From Methanoculleus chikugoensis (lineage in GTDB: Archaea > Halobacteriota > Methanomicrobia > Methanomicrobiales > Methanoculleaceae), in contig NZ_AP019781.1 of the NCBI RefSeq assembly GCF_019669965.1, forward strand, positions 1,985,092 through 2,049,091: DNA of 64,000 nt, in the 5' to 3' direction. Each line of letters starts with the position of its first letter. Within the stretch, counting starts at the first letter, position 1. A program made the position numbers and the translations under genes. Below the pieces are notes generated by a model that saw only the letters and a list, made by a program, of their open reading frames with translations, searched no databases and was not told the DNA's origin. Below, piece by piece: positions 43,187 to 51,306 of this stretch.

Positions 43187-43296
43187 AGAGCAAAGGAGTT
43201 TAAAAGTATATCACTATAAGCGGGAGTGAAACGTGACGATCTCTATGGGGCCTAATTTGGCTACAGGAATATCATCCAAGTCCGGGGGTACGCGGC

Positions 43297-43674
43297 ATGG
43301 ACCCCCTGACCTGCCCGTTCTGCAACCCCGCAGAAGACGAGATCATCCTCGCAAACGATCTCTGCTACGCCCGCTATGATAAATATCCCGTCAGCCCCGG
43401 CCACCTCCTCCTCATCCCCTACCGCCACATCCCCGACTTCTTCGCCGCGACCGACGCGGAGCATGCCGCCCTCCTCGCCCTCGTCCGGGAGGCAAAAACC
43501 CTCCTCGACGAACAATTCCATCCCGACGGCTACAACATCGGCGTGAACGTGCGAGCAGCCGCCGGCCAGACGGTGATGCACCTCCACGTCCACGTCATCC
43601 CCCGCTACGCTGGCGACGTGGACGACCCCCGGGGCGGGGTCAGGGGGGCGGTCCCGGAGAAGAGGGTGTATTGA
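43297..43674 (+). CDS. HIT family hydrolase
   Basis: 125 residues with CPFCNP (zinc, residues 6-11), PGHLLLIPYRHI (about 34-45) and the histidine triad MHLHVHVIPRY (about 93-103). HIT proteins hydrolyse nucleotide phosphoester bonds, for example AppppA or AMP-lysine adducts, in the cytoplasm. Codon use is GC-rich, unlike the preceding island, so it marks the island's right border. Two 3' fragments of paralogs lie at 50198-50395 and 53183-53338. Confidence 0.9.
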   Translation: MDPLTCPFCNPAEDEIILANDLCYARYDKYPVSPGHLLLIPYRHIPDFFAATDAEHAALLALVREAKTLLDEQFHPDGYNIGVNVRAAAGQTVMHLHVHVIPRYAGDVDDPRGGVRGAVPEKRVY

Positions 43675-43686
43675 GGATGCCCCGAC

Positions 43687-43839
43687 CGATGTACGCCGGA
43701 CGGCCAAGTCTACCGGGGCGACGCAGGGACTGCTCTCATCTTCACGTCGGGGAAGGTGATCCTCGCCGGGTTCAAAGACCTGGACTCGATGGAGGCGTTC
43801 ACCTCCGGGCTGAAGGCAACGATCAAGACCGCTGCATAG
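43687..43839 (+). pseudogene. C-terminal fragment of a TATA-binding-protein-like gene
   Basis: The frame ending at TAG 43837-43839 reads PDGQVYRGDAGTALIFTSGK then VILAGFKDLDSMEAFTSG. This resembles the second half-repeat of archaeal TBP (VYR...LIF.SGK.V.TG.K...). It begins 13 bp after the HIT stop, with no start codon or first repeat. It is probably a leftover of a rearrangement. Confidence 0.5.
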
Positions 43840-44461
43840 TCCTCGCGTAGACCCGGGGTAGAGGCACCATGCCGTCGATCGCCGTGGCGATTGGACGTCA
43901 GGGAGCACCCTGCAATCGCCGATGACCGCACTGAACTGGTTCCTGATCTCGGCAGCGGGGTTCCGGTCATGCCTGGAGTGCCGGTGCCTTCTCGTTCCCG
44001 AGAATGGAACGCCGCCGCTTTCCGGCGCAGACGACTCCCCGTCGTTTGTGCCACAGGCGGTGGCACTATTTCAACTCCGCCTGGCACCAGTACTCGCGGA
44101 AAAGATGGACATCTGCCCGGTGTTCCACCCTGGGACCCCCTTCACCACCGGTAGCGGGGGAAGAACGGTCTCCACCGACCAGCCGGGGTGCAGCAGCGCC
44201 TCCGTATAGGCGCAGTCGGCGATCCGGTAGAGGTCGCGCTCACCCTTTCATCCAGCCGGCCCGAAACGACCACGGGCCGGGCGCGACTCGATCCAGCATC
44301 GCCCGGTATATCCCGCCGGGGTTGCCGCGAACCTCGTAGGATCCTGCCGGGAGCGTGGGGGATCGTCGCCCTCGCCCCGGACGACGATCGCGGCTCCCTC
44401 TCGTGCGAGAGTTATCGTCCAGTGTGCCAGAGACGATCGTGGTGCCGGCGGCAGACCACCG
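43840..44461. other. Gene-free or decayed stretch, 0.62 kb
   Basis: GC-rich, with open frames on both strands (for example 43922-44209) but no family resemblance, no ribosome-binding site and no repeats. It looks like eroded coding sequence between the TBP fragment and the AlbA_2 gene. Confidence 0.4.
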
Positions 44462-46342
44462 TCACTCCACGTTCTCCGTCAGGGCCACCGTCCGGTATCC
44501 CTGGCGGGGATGATTGCGGATATTCTTGTATTTTGCCTCAATTCTGCCGTCTTCCAGCATAGGATTGATGTAGTGGTTCCGGAGCGAGTCCTTCCTGCGG
44601 TTCAGCAGATCCGCCAGCTCATCGAGGGTCAGGAAATCCTCCTTGCAGAGCTGGAGAATCGTTGCTTCAACGACTTCTTTGGGTGCTTTCCGCAGAGATC
44701 TGACCGGTTCCGCAATCTCACGCAATGTATCCAAATGTTCGGAGTTCCTCGGCAAATGTTCGGAGCTTGTGACCAAATGTTCGGAGCTCTCGATCAAATG
44801 TTCGGAGTTCGACTTCGAACAAATCCCCCCGGCTCCGAACATTTCATCTCCCATCGGGTGGCGGCCTGGCCGGTAGTAGAAGGTGTTTCTGCCTGAACCT
44901 TCGCTTATCAGCAGTCCTTTTTCGACCAGACTGTGGAGAGCAACGGTGATGTCGTGAGGGTGTGCTTTCGTCACCTCCTTCAACCGCCCGTGGTTCACGC
45001 ACCCCTCACAGTGGGCAGTCAGGAGAGCCAGCCGCTCGATCTCACCAAGTTTACTGAACGATTCGCCGAGTTCGGCCTTCAGGTCATCGACAGCCTTCTC
45101 CGGCACAAGACTGATCATCTTGAGGATGAAGACCGTCTGGTTACTCTCGTGCCGTTCCTCAAGCACCGGCTCGCGCCAGTGCTGGAGCTGCCAGTTCCGG
45201 TAGATCTTCAGGAATCCCGACCCCGCCTGCTCACCAAGGCCGATCAACTGAAACATCTTCTGGAGGTTCCGGTTCCGGCAATCGCTCACGCCCCCCCTGA
45301 TCGCTTCGGCCTTCGGTACCCTCATCAGGCCGGGGTTCCGGAACCCGAACAGGTCAGGGCGTTTCACGACAAGAATTGAGCAACTACCCGAATAATCAGC
45401 ATGAATCAGGGTGTTTACAAGCGCTTCACGCAGGGCCTCATGAACCGGGGTCTCTTCGACTCTCTCGTCGCCTTTCAGTTGAAAAGGCACCTTCAGGTCG
45501 CTTGAGAGTCGCTTCATGACAATGCGGTAAAAATCATACAGATTCCCCGACCACGACCCATCAAGTGTGACCCGATCGACCCAGCGGGTTTCGGGCGTCT
45601 CCCGCTCCTGATAGTCCACGATGTATGTGGGAACAGCATCGAGGATCGATCGGAACTTCCCGAACATCAGCAGCCCTGCGAGCGTGAGCGCCTCCTTTCC
45701 GGTCTGTCGATCCCGTGCCCATCCACCAATCTGCCGGAGGAACTCCGGGTCGTTGCACTCATTGAACGGGTGATCCGGCTTGCGATTGGAGAACTGCTGC
45801 CGGTAGATCCGAAACGACTCTCTATCAAGATCGTCAAGACCATAGTATTCCAGGATAACAGCATCGCGGGTGTCGTTCGCCTGCTCACCAAGCATCTGCT
45901 TCACAAGGTCAGGCGGACACCGGTAGTCCCCCTCGTTATTGCGCCGGTATGTTCCCATCAAGGGGTTCTGCCCGATGTATACCGGGCGCTGTTTCCGAGA
46001 AGCTTGAGGTATCCGAACAAGTACCACTGTCTTCTCCTCAACATGGACTGGTGTAATGTCCCGGTTCTGGAGGAGGTTGACACTCACCTTATTTGGGTTA
46101 TTCAGGGAATTCCAGATGTCCTGTATGATCTTCTGGCGATCGGGCAGGTCATGGAAGAGAACGCCGTTCCGTGTTTCTTCCGCGCCGAGGATAATATAAC
46201 CACCTTCCGTATTCGCCATCGCAGAATACGTCTCCCAGAATGAGCCGGGGAGTTCTCCCTTGCCGCTCTTCCCCCGTGCAGTCTTCAACTCGACGTCAAA
46301 GCCCTCCTGCAACGACGCCAGATCAAAGAAGTCCCTGCTCAT
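44462..46342 (-). CDS. AlbA_2 / RecG-like ATP-binding transcriptional regulator (COG2865)
   Basis: 626 residues. N-terminal Schlafen AlbA_2 domain (about 10-130) with MANTEGGYIILGAEE, a HATPase-like central domain (about 290-400) with VHEALREALVNTLIHADYSG, then winged helices. Between them and the last helix-turn-helix (about 560-600) lies a linker with four SEHL units, 7 residues apart. The family has been annotated as ATP-dependent helicase or transcriptional regulator and occurs in defence islands. Single gene on the minus strand. The opposite-strand EVE gene starts 160 bp away. Confidence 0.85.
   Translation of the reverse strand: MSRDFFDLASLQEGFDVELKTARGKSGKGELPGSFWETYSAMANTEGGYIILGAEETRNGVLFHDLPDRQKIIQDIWNSLNNPNKVSVNLLQNRDITPVHVEEKTVVLVRIPQASRKQRPVYIGQNPLMGTYRRNNEGDYRCPPDLVKQMLGEQANDTRDAVILEYYGLDDLDRESFRIYRQQFSNRKPDHPFNECNDPEFLRQIGGWARDRQTGKEALTLAGLLMFGKFRSILDAVPTYIVDYQERETPETRWVDRVTLDGSWSGNLYDFYRIVMKRLSSDLKVPFQLKGDERVEETPVHEALREALVNTLIHADYSGSCSILVVKRPDLFGFRNPGLMRVPKAEAIRGGVSDCRNRNLQKMFQLIGLGEQAGSGFLKIYRNWQLQHWREPVLEERHESNQTVFILKMISLVPEKAVDDLKAELGESFSKLGEIERLALLTAHCEGCVNHGRLKEVTKAHPHDITVALHSLVEKGLLISEGSGRNTFYYRPGRHPMGDEMFGAGGICSKSNSEHLIESSEHLVTSSEHLPRNSEHLDTLREIAEPVRSLRKAPKEVVEATILQLCKEDFLTLDELADLLNRRKDSLRNHYINPMLEDGRIEAKYKNIRNHPRQGYRTVALTENVE
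44731..44844. repeat. 21-bp tandem repeats encoding SEHL units
   Basis: CAAATGTTCGGAG recurs with starts at about 44732, 44753, 44774 and 44795, exactly 21 bp (seven codons) apart. An inverted copy (CTCCGAACATTT) lies at 44833-44844. It encodes the heptad SEHLxxS in the regulator above. Confidence 0.7.
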
Positions 46343-46501
46343 GCGCAGCCGTTTCCCACCAGAGCGAGTTTTACCGTGGCCATACCCTCCAAAAAGTCCT
46401 CAATCATTAAAATAGGATCTCTGTTAGAGATTTCCTCTTTACAAATACAATTATCCACCGGCTTCAAAAGGCTTTTCATATGGGTGCCTGAATCTCCTAC
46501 T

Positions 46502-46951
46502 ATGACCCACTGGATCGCCTCCTCCAACCGGGACAACCAGAAGATCCTCGATGCGAAGCACATCTGGGGAGTTCCAAAACGGAACAAAACCCTCATGCAG
46601 CGGGTGAAGCCCGGCGACACCATCCTCGTATACGTCCGGCAGGAGAAAGAGGACGACACGATCCTCCCCTCCGCGATAACCAGCGCCTACGAGATCGTCT
46701 CCGAGCCCTACATAGACCACTCCCGCCTCTTCGTCACCCCGCCGCAGATGGGCGACGAGGTCTTCCCCTACCGCATGAAGGTCCGGCCGGTCGCAGTCTT
46801 TGCCGAACCCCTTGAGTTCAAGCCGCTGATTCAAGACCTCACATTCATCACGAACAAGACGATGTGGAGCGGCCACCTCAGGATAGCCATGCGCGAGATC
46901 CCGGATGAGGACTACCGGCTCATCCTCAGGCGGGCAGGAGTGGAGGCGTAA
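46502..46951 (+). CDS. EVE domain protein
   Basis: 149 residues, a single EVE domain: THWIASSNRDNQKI at the N-terminus, VKPGDTILVYVRQ (about 36-48), then PYRMKVRPVAVF (about 84-95). EVE domains (PUA superfamily) bind modified bases in RNA or DNA and are common next to restriction and defence genes. The start at 46502 is chosen because the family starts with the W(I/V)x(S/P) strand. Three nt separate it from the DUF365 gene, so the two PUA-like proteins are an operon. Confidence 0.85.
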   Translation: MTHWIASSNRDNQKILDAKHIWGVPKRNKTLMQRVKPGDTILVYVRQEKEDDTILPSAITSAYEIVSEPYIDHSRLFVTPPQMGDEVFPYRMKVRPVAVFAEPLEFKPLIQDLTFITNKTMWSGHLRIAMREIPDEDYRLILRRAGVEA

Positions 46952-46954
46952 CCG

Positions 46955-47383
46955 ATGTCCGAGATCACCGGCGTCACCTTCCCCGTCCCAAAACATCTCA
47001 TGCCCCGGTTCTTCAAGGACAAAAAGACCGTCTTCATCAAGCCCGCCACCGTCTTCAAGGAACTCCGGAGCGGCATGAAACTCGTCTTCTACCAGTCCCA
47101 CGAGGATACCGGCTACGTCGGGGAGGCGACGATCAAGCGGATCGTCATCGACGACGACCCCCTCGCGTTCTTCGAGACCTTCGGGGATGCGGTCTTCCTG
47201 ACGAAAGAGGAGGCAAAAGCCTACGTCGCGAGCCAGGAACGGTGGCGGGGGATCCGGGTCAGGAAGGAGGCGCCCCGAAAGCGGCCCTGGATGGCCCTCG
47301 AACTTGAGGGTATCCGGAAGTACGATACGGTGAAGAAGCCGGAGCGGTTTGTGCCGGTCGGGGGAAGGTATCTGCGGGCGTAA
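46955..47383 (+). CDS. DUF365 family protein (PUA/ASCH-like)
   Basis: 142 residues with FPVPKHLMPRFFKDKKTVFI (about 9-28), LRSGMKLVFYQSHE (about 37-50) and GYVGEATIKRIVI. The family is mostly archaeal and belongs to the PUA/ASCH fold, so nucleic-acid binding is likely. It ends with FVPVGGRYLRA. Translated with the EVE gene. Together they may read base modifications (inference). Confidence 0.85.
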   Translation: MSEITGVTFPVPKHLMPRFFKDKKTVFIKPATVFKELRSGMKLVFYQSHEDTGYVGEATIKRIVIDDDPLAFFETFGDAVFLTKEEAKAYVASQERWRGIRVRKEAPRKRPWMALELEGIRKYDTVKKPERFVPVGGRYLRA

Positions 47384-47459
47384 AATTTATGGGCAATATC
47401 CCGAATCGATATGCTGGACCGAGACCAGCTGCACTCTCCTGATCCCACACCTCTAGGGC

Positions 47460-47705
47460 CTATTCCTTGGCGAGTTTTTTATGAGGCTGCACGGAGTTGT
47501 ATGCTGCCTCAAATGCAGCAAAATAGTCCGCAATCTCGCCTTGCAAGCGCTCGCAAGTTGAGCATCCACAAAACCTGATAGCGAGATCGCCGGTTCCCAC
47601 ACGGTGCATGGCCGTATAGCGATAACCAAAGGGTTGTCGTTCGAACTCGCAGGCAAAGATGCTCTCGATGTTTTCGGTTTTATGAACAGTTTGTGGAGCC
47701 GTGAA
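47460..47705 (-). pseudogene. Gene fragment cut by the TnpB element
   Basis: The minus strand is open from the element border to TAG at 47460-47462 and reads ENIESIFACEFERQPFGYRY and then FCGCSTCERL...EIADYFAAFEAAYNS. The amino-acid pattern looks like real coding sequence, but the 5' part is missing. No family recognised. The continuation is not found on the other side of the element, where a different gene ends. Confidence 0.45.
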
Positions 47706-49005
47706 CTACCCCGCCCTGAAGGGCGTGGCTTCCTGCTTCATAGACAACACTTGCATCACAGCAATGTGATGTAGCGGTATCATCTCCACAGGCTCAAAGG
47801 GCTGTTCCATCCCCACGCGGTGAATATTCACCGCAGCATTGTAATCTCGATCCGCAACAAACCCACAATATGGGCATTCATGAACTCTCTCAGAGAGGCT
47901 CTTTTTCACGATGCTTCCACAGTTCGAGCATATCTGCGATGTATTCCGGGGATCGACTTTGATGAGATTGGTACCAGCACTTTCAGCCTTGTACGATAGA
48001 TAAAAATAGAATCGTCCCCATGAAGCATCGTGAATGCTCCTGTGTAGTCCCGGAGAGTTGCCGTTCTCTTTCAGATACTTGATATTCAGGTCTTCAACAC
48101 AGATCGTTGCATAGGTATCAACGTACCGACGCGAAAGTTTGTGCAGGAAATCGTTCTTCTGGTTCGTGATATGTTCATACGCCTTCTCCAGTTTCCCTTT
48201 TGCCTTCTTCCAGTTTTTCGAGAACCGTTGTTTCCGGGCAATACTCTGGTGTAACTTCTTGATCCGGTCAAGTGAGTGCTCAGAGAACCGGGGATTCTCG
48301 ATCACTGCACCATCGCTATCGACTGCAAACGAGCTCAGACCGAGATCGATCCCGACCGATCGTCCCTCTCTCTTCGGTTCGGAGACCTCCTGCTCTGCCT
48401 GAACGATCACGTACCATCGATCCCCGCGACGGGTGATCAGGACGCCCTTCACCGTGCCAGCGTACGGGCGGTGCATTGTGAACGGAATCGCTCCGATCTT
48501 CGAGAACGTAATCGAACTATGTTCCCGGTCGATCTTGAACCCGGACTGGTTGTAGTTGAGCGTCCGATACCGGCATGCGCTCTTGAACCGGAGTTTGCCG
48601 ATCTTCCGTCCCCTCTTCTTTGTTTGGGAGAGAGCGGCGATGTTACTCCAGAGGGTATAATTCACCATCTGGAGCACCTTGGAATACACGCCCTTCAGAA
48701 ATGGATTCTCCTCTTTCAGCGTGACGATCCGCGCCTGTGTTCCTCGCATCGTCGGAGTGATCCCGTGCTCCCGCGCGGTAGTACATTCTTCGAGAAGTGT
48801 GTTGTAGAGCCACCTACAGGTATCGAGCGCACTGTTCAGCCGTGTCTCGGTGGTTGCGCCGGGATACGCCCGGTACTTGTAGGAGAGGAGCATCGACGCT
48901 GTAAATACGTTGGAGGACGAGATAGACGTTATCCATGCGGGGTGAAAGTGAATTGGGAAGGGGGCTCCGCTTTCATCCCCGGCCTGAAGACCGGGGACTT
49001 CCCGC
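47701..49005 (-). mobile_element. IS200/IS605-group element with tnpB only
   Basis: Both ends carry short hairpins with a CTGAAG-type loop: CGCCC-TGAA-GGGCG at 47712-47725 just after the tnpB stop, and CCCCGG/CCGGGG at 48977-48996 before the gene. No tnpA is present, so mobility would need a helper. The 3' end overlapping the gene end is where TnpB guide (omega) RNAs are made. Confidence 0.65.
47706..48893 (-). CDS. tnpB: RNA-guided nuclease TnpB
   Basis: 395 residues. RuvC-like motifs: GIDLGLSSFAV (Asp about 190), ICVEDLNIKYL (Glu about 285) and ADRDYNAAVNI (Asp near 360), with a zinc finger CSNCG...CPYCG (about 332-352). All catalytic residues are present. The start at 48893 (MLLSYKYRAYP) matches the family's usual N-terminus, and a longer reading adds unrelated sequence. 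TnpB cuts DNA guided by an RNA from the element's right end. Here it may act alone in retaining the element. Confidence 0.9.
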   Translation of the reverse strand: MLLSYKYRAYPGATTETRLNSALDTCRWLYNTLLEECTTAREHGITPTMRGTQARIVTLKEENPFLKGVYSKVLQMVNYTLWSNIAALSQTKKRGRKIGKLRFKSACRYRTLNYNQSGFKIDREHSSITFSKIGAIPFTMHRPYAGTVKGVLITRRGDRWYVIVQAEQEVSEPKREGRSVGIDLGLSSFAVDSDGAVIENPRFSEHSLDRIKKLHQSIARKQRFSKNWKKAKGKLEKAYEHITNQKNDFLHKLSRRYVDTYATICVEDLNIKYLKENGNSPGLHRSIHDASWGRFYFYLSYKAESAGTNLIKVDPRNTSQICSNCGSIVKKSLSERVHECPYCGFVADRDYNAAVNIHRVGMEQPFEPVEMIPLHHIAVMQVLSMKQEATPFRAG

Positions 49006-49015
49006 TCCGCCCCCT

Positions 49016-49321
49016 TCACCCCCGAAAGTTAAATTCGATGAATTTTTCAAGGTACGTCAGAATTCGTGGTATGTGGATAAGGTTTCCGCATCCACCACAG
49101 AAAAGTCCCCCACCGATATTGTATTCACCGCAATGAGGACATTTTATCGGGTAATGAAAATACCTCTCGCGATCCATAAGGATCAACCATAATAGGGTCA
49201 ATATCGATGTTGTGGTTATCTTCACTATCACAAGATTGGATACATCCGACAATACGCCATCGACCGGGAAGGATCTCTCCGCCCCCCGCTCACCACCATA
49301 TTTATCGGTTCTCCCTCCCAT
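49016..49321 (-). CDS. Small membrane protein with zinc ribbon
   Basis: Up to 101 residues. A hydrophobic helix (NLVIVKITTTSILTLLWLIL) is followed by a zinc ribbon (CPHCGEYNIGGGLFCGGCG) and a basic tail. The start is uncertain: 49321 gives an arginine-rich N-terminus, while 49176 would give only the zinc ribbon without the membrane helix. The 3' end touches the TnpB element. Function unknown. Confidence 0.45.
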   Translation of the reverse strand: MGGRTDKYGGERGAERSFPVDGVLSDVSNLVIVKITTTSILTLLWLILMDRERYFHYPIKCPHCGEYNIGGGLFCGGCGNLIHIPRILTYLEKFIEFNFRG

Positions 49322-49346
49322 CCCTTATTCATCAGGTGAAGCGGCT

Positions 49347-49604
49347 ATGACCGATATTACCATCACCGTCCCCCAGGACATCGTCCAGGCGCTCCGGCTC
49401 CCTCCCGACGCCGTTGCCGCCGAACTGCAGCGGGAGCTTGCTGTGGCGCTCTACCAGCGGGGCATCCTCTCCTCCGGGAAGGCGGCGGCGCTGGCGGAGA
49501 TGACCCGGTGGGAGTGGGAGGAACTGCTCGGGGCACGGAAGATTCCCCGGCACTATGCCGACGAGAACCTCGACCGGGACATCGCTTATGCCGCTCGCAG
49601 TTAG
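49347..49604 (+). CDS. UPF0175 antitoxin-like protein
   Basis: 85 residues: ITITVPQDIVQALRLP at the start, ELAVALYQRGILSSGKAAAL (about 32-51) and a short helix-turn-helix (LAEMTRWEWEELL). This is UPF0175, the usual antitoxin or regulator of DUF3368 PIN-like toxins. Its stop overlaps the toxin start by 17 nt. A TATA-like CATATTTATC at about 49297 precedes it. It is intact, although the toxin frame is broken. Confidence 0.85.
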   Translation: MTDITITVPQDIVQALRLPPDAVAAELQRELAVALYQRGILSSGKAAALAEMTRWEWEELLGARKIPRHYADENLDRDIAYAARS

Positions 49605-50147
49605 CAATTCTTCGCCGCTCATCCACCTCTCACTGATCGGTCGTATCAGCCTGCTCCAGCGTTTTTCAGAAGTAGTCATTCCTCCTGCGGTCTGGCAGGA
49701 GGTCGTGGAACAGGGCGGCGATCGTCCGGGTACAACCGAGATCCGGGAAGCCCGTGAGTCAGGATGGCTGCGCGTGGTTGAGCCCTCCAACAGGGCTCTG
49801 GTGCGCCTGCTAAAACAGGAACTCCACCCCGGCGAAGCAGAGAGCATCGTCCTTGCCATCGAGGTCAGGCCCGACGTGCTCCTCCTTGACGAGGCCGAGG
49901 CCCGACGTGCTCCTCCTTGACGAGGCCGAGGCCCGACGTGCTCCTCCTTGACGAGGCCGAGGCCCGCCGCGTAGCAGGGCTCTATGACCTTCCGGTCACC
50001 GGTATCATCGGCCTCTTAATCCAGGCAAAGCGTGAAGGGCTGGTCGCATCACTTGCAGAAGAGATGAACCGGTTGCGGGAGCAGGGGAACTTCCGGATCC
50101 ATGATGCCCTCTACAGGCGTGTTCTTGAGATGGAGAAGGAAGAGTAA
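49588..50147 (+). pseudogene. DUF3368 PIN-like toxin broken by a 31-bp triplication
   Basis: The gene starts at ATG 49588 with the family's VSNSSPLIHLSLIGRISLLQ, and continues to PGEAESIVLAIEVRPDVLLL (about residues 80-99). There a 31-bp unit is present three times (49870-49962). The two extra units add 62 bp, shift the frame and bring a stop at 49918-49920. If the extra units are removed, the frame continues VAGLYDLPVTGIIGLLIQAK through to 50147, giving a normal-length toxin. One or four units would be in frame, so copy-number change could switch it on and off. Confidence 0.8.
49870..49962. repeat. 31-bp perfect tandem repeat, three copies
   Basis: Units at 49870-49900, 49901-49931 and 49932-49962 are identical. 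They lie inside the DUF3368 gene and encode RPDVLLLDEAEA in the ancestral frame. Confidence 0.95.
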
Positions 50148-50197
50148 ACCGGAGATCGAATACCTCACCGGCACGGACGAAGTTCGGATCGGAACAC

Positions 50198-50395
50198 TCC
50201 TACCGCCACATCCCCACCCTCTTCGACGCGACCGACGCAGAACTCACCGCCCTCCTCGCCCTCGTCCGCGAGGCGAAAACCCTCCTCGACGAACAGTTCC
50301 GTCCCGACGGCTACAACGTCGGCGTCAACGTGGGCCCCGCCGCCGGCCAGGCGGTGATGCACCTCCACGTCATCCCCCGGTATGCCGGACAACCG
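50198..50395 (+). pseudogene. HIT family fragment
   Basis: Reads SYRHIPTLFDATDAELTALL, then DEQFRPDGYNVGVNV and MHLHVIPRYAG, aligning with the middle and 3' part of the HIT gene at 43297. Two residues (HV) of the histidine triad are deleted, and there is no start. It lies between the broken toxin gene and the MNT gene. Confidence 0.8.
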
Positions 50396-50498
50396 AACCG
50401 ACGGACGGGAGAACGCTCAGTCATCTCCTCGCCTCCCCCGGGGCAATCTTCATCATCTCCTCGCCCCCAGGTACGATCGGGAGGCGAGTAGAACCCGC

Positions 50499-50819
50499 AT
50501 GACAGACCCGATCCGCCAGGGGGGGAAGAGCGTCTTCGTCGCCCGGCTCGAAGAAGTGCTCCCGCTACTCCGTGAACGGTTCGGCGTGGAGAAGATCGGC
50601 ATCTTCGGATCGACCGCCCGGGGCGAAGACCGGCCGGAGAGCGATGTCGATGTGCTGGTCGAGTTCGCACCGGGGCAGGCGACGTTCCGGAACTTCATGG
50701 AACTCGCGTTCTACCTCGAGGACCTCTTTTGCCGCCGTGTGGACCTCGTCACCGAACAGGGGCTCAGCCGGCACCTTCGGCCGTATGTCGAACAGGAGGT
50801 CATCTGGTGTGAAGCGTGA
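50499..50819 (+). CDS. MNT-type nucleotidyltransferase antitoxin
   Basis: 106 residues. GIFGSTARGEDRPESDVDVL (about 30-49) is the nucleotidyltransferase signature GSxARG...DxD, with both metal-binding aspartates. Short proteins of this kind (MntA) inactivate HEPN toxins by AMPylation. The HEPN gene follows with an 11-nt overlap but is frameshifted. The start at 50499 is chosen because the family begins shortly before the RLEEVLPLLRERFGV helix. Confidence 0.85.
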   Translation: MTDPIRQGGKSVFVARLEEVLPLLRERFGVEKIGIFGSTARGEDRPESDVDVLVEFAPGQATFRNFMELAFYLEDLFCRRVDLVTEQGLSRHLRPYVEQEVIWCEA

Positions 50820-51169
50820 CACCCTCTACCTCCGGCATATCCATGGCGAGATCGCATTTCTCCGCGAGATCGGTAAAGGACTGACATATAACGGACCTGC
50901 TTGCGGATCCGATACGGCAGCGTGCTGTCGTCCGCTCAATCGAGATCATCGGAGAGGCGACCAAGAACATCTCTGGGCCCCTGAAAGAACAACACCCGGA
51001 GATCCCCTGGCGGTTGATTGCCGGTTCCCGGGACAAGCTCATCCATGCTTACTTCGAGGTCGACTGGAGGATCGTCTGGAACATCATCCAGAACGAGGTT
51101 CCTGCCCTGGAACAGGGAGTGCGGACCATTCTCACGGAACTCGATATCCCAGAAGAGGAAACGGAATAA
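50809..51169 (+). pseudogene. HEPN (HepT-like) toxin with a frameshift
   Basis: From GTG 50809: KRDTLYLRHIHGEIAFLREI, and after about 50890 the domain continues in another frame: LLADPIRQRAVVRSIEIIGE, then RDKLIHAYFEVDW with the HEPN RNase motif R-x4-H-x-Y, to TAA 51167. A single base change near ACATATAACGG accounts for it. The rest is fully conserved, so the lesion is recent or a sequence error. Partner of the intact MNT gene upstream. Confidence 0.8.
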
Positions 51170-51306
51170 CCGTTCTATCGTCCGGGAACTGACCGCCGTG
51201 GCTCCGAGTCTCCTGCGGATAGAGGGTGGCCCCGGGTAAAACCTGGAACACCCCCTCACAAGCGCGAGGCGGATCGAGGGGAGAGGAAGTCATCCCCTCT
51301 TGCCGC

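Noticed and set aside
43922-44209. 95-codon open frame between the TBP-like fragment and the AlbA_2 gene
   Set aside because: GC-rich DNA gives open frames by chance. No start signal or recognised pattern.
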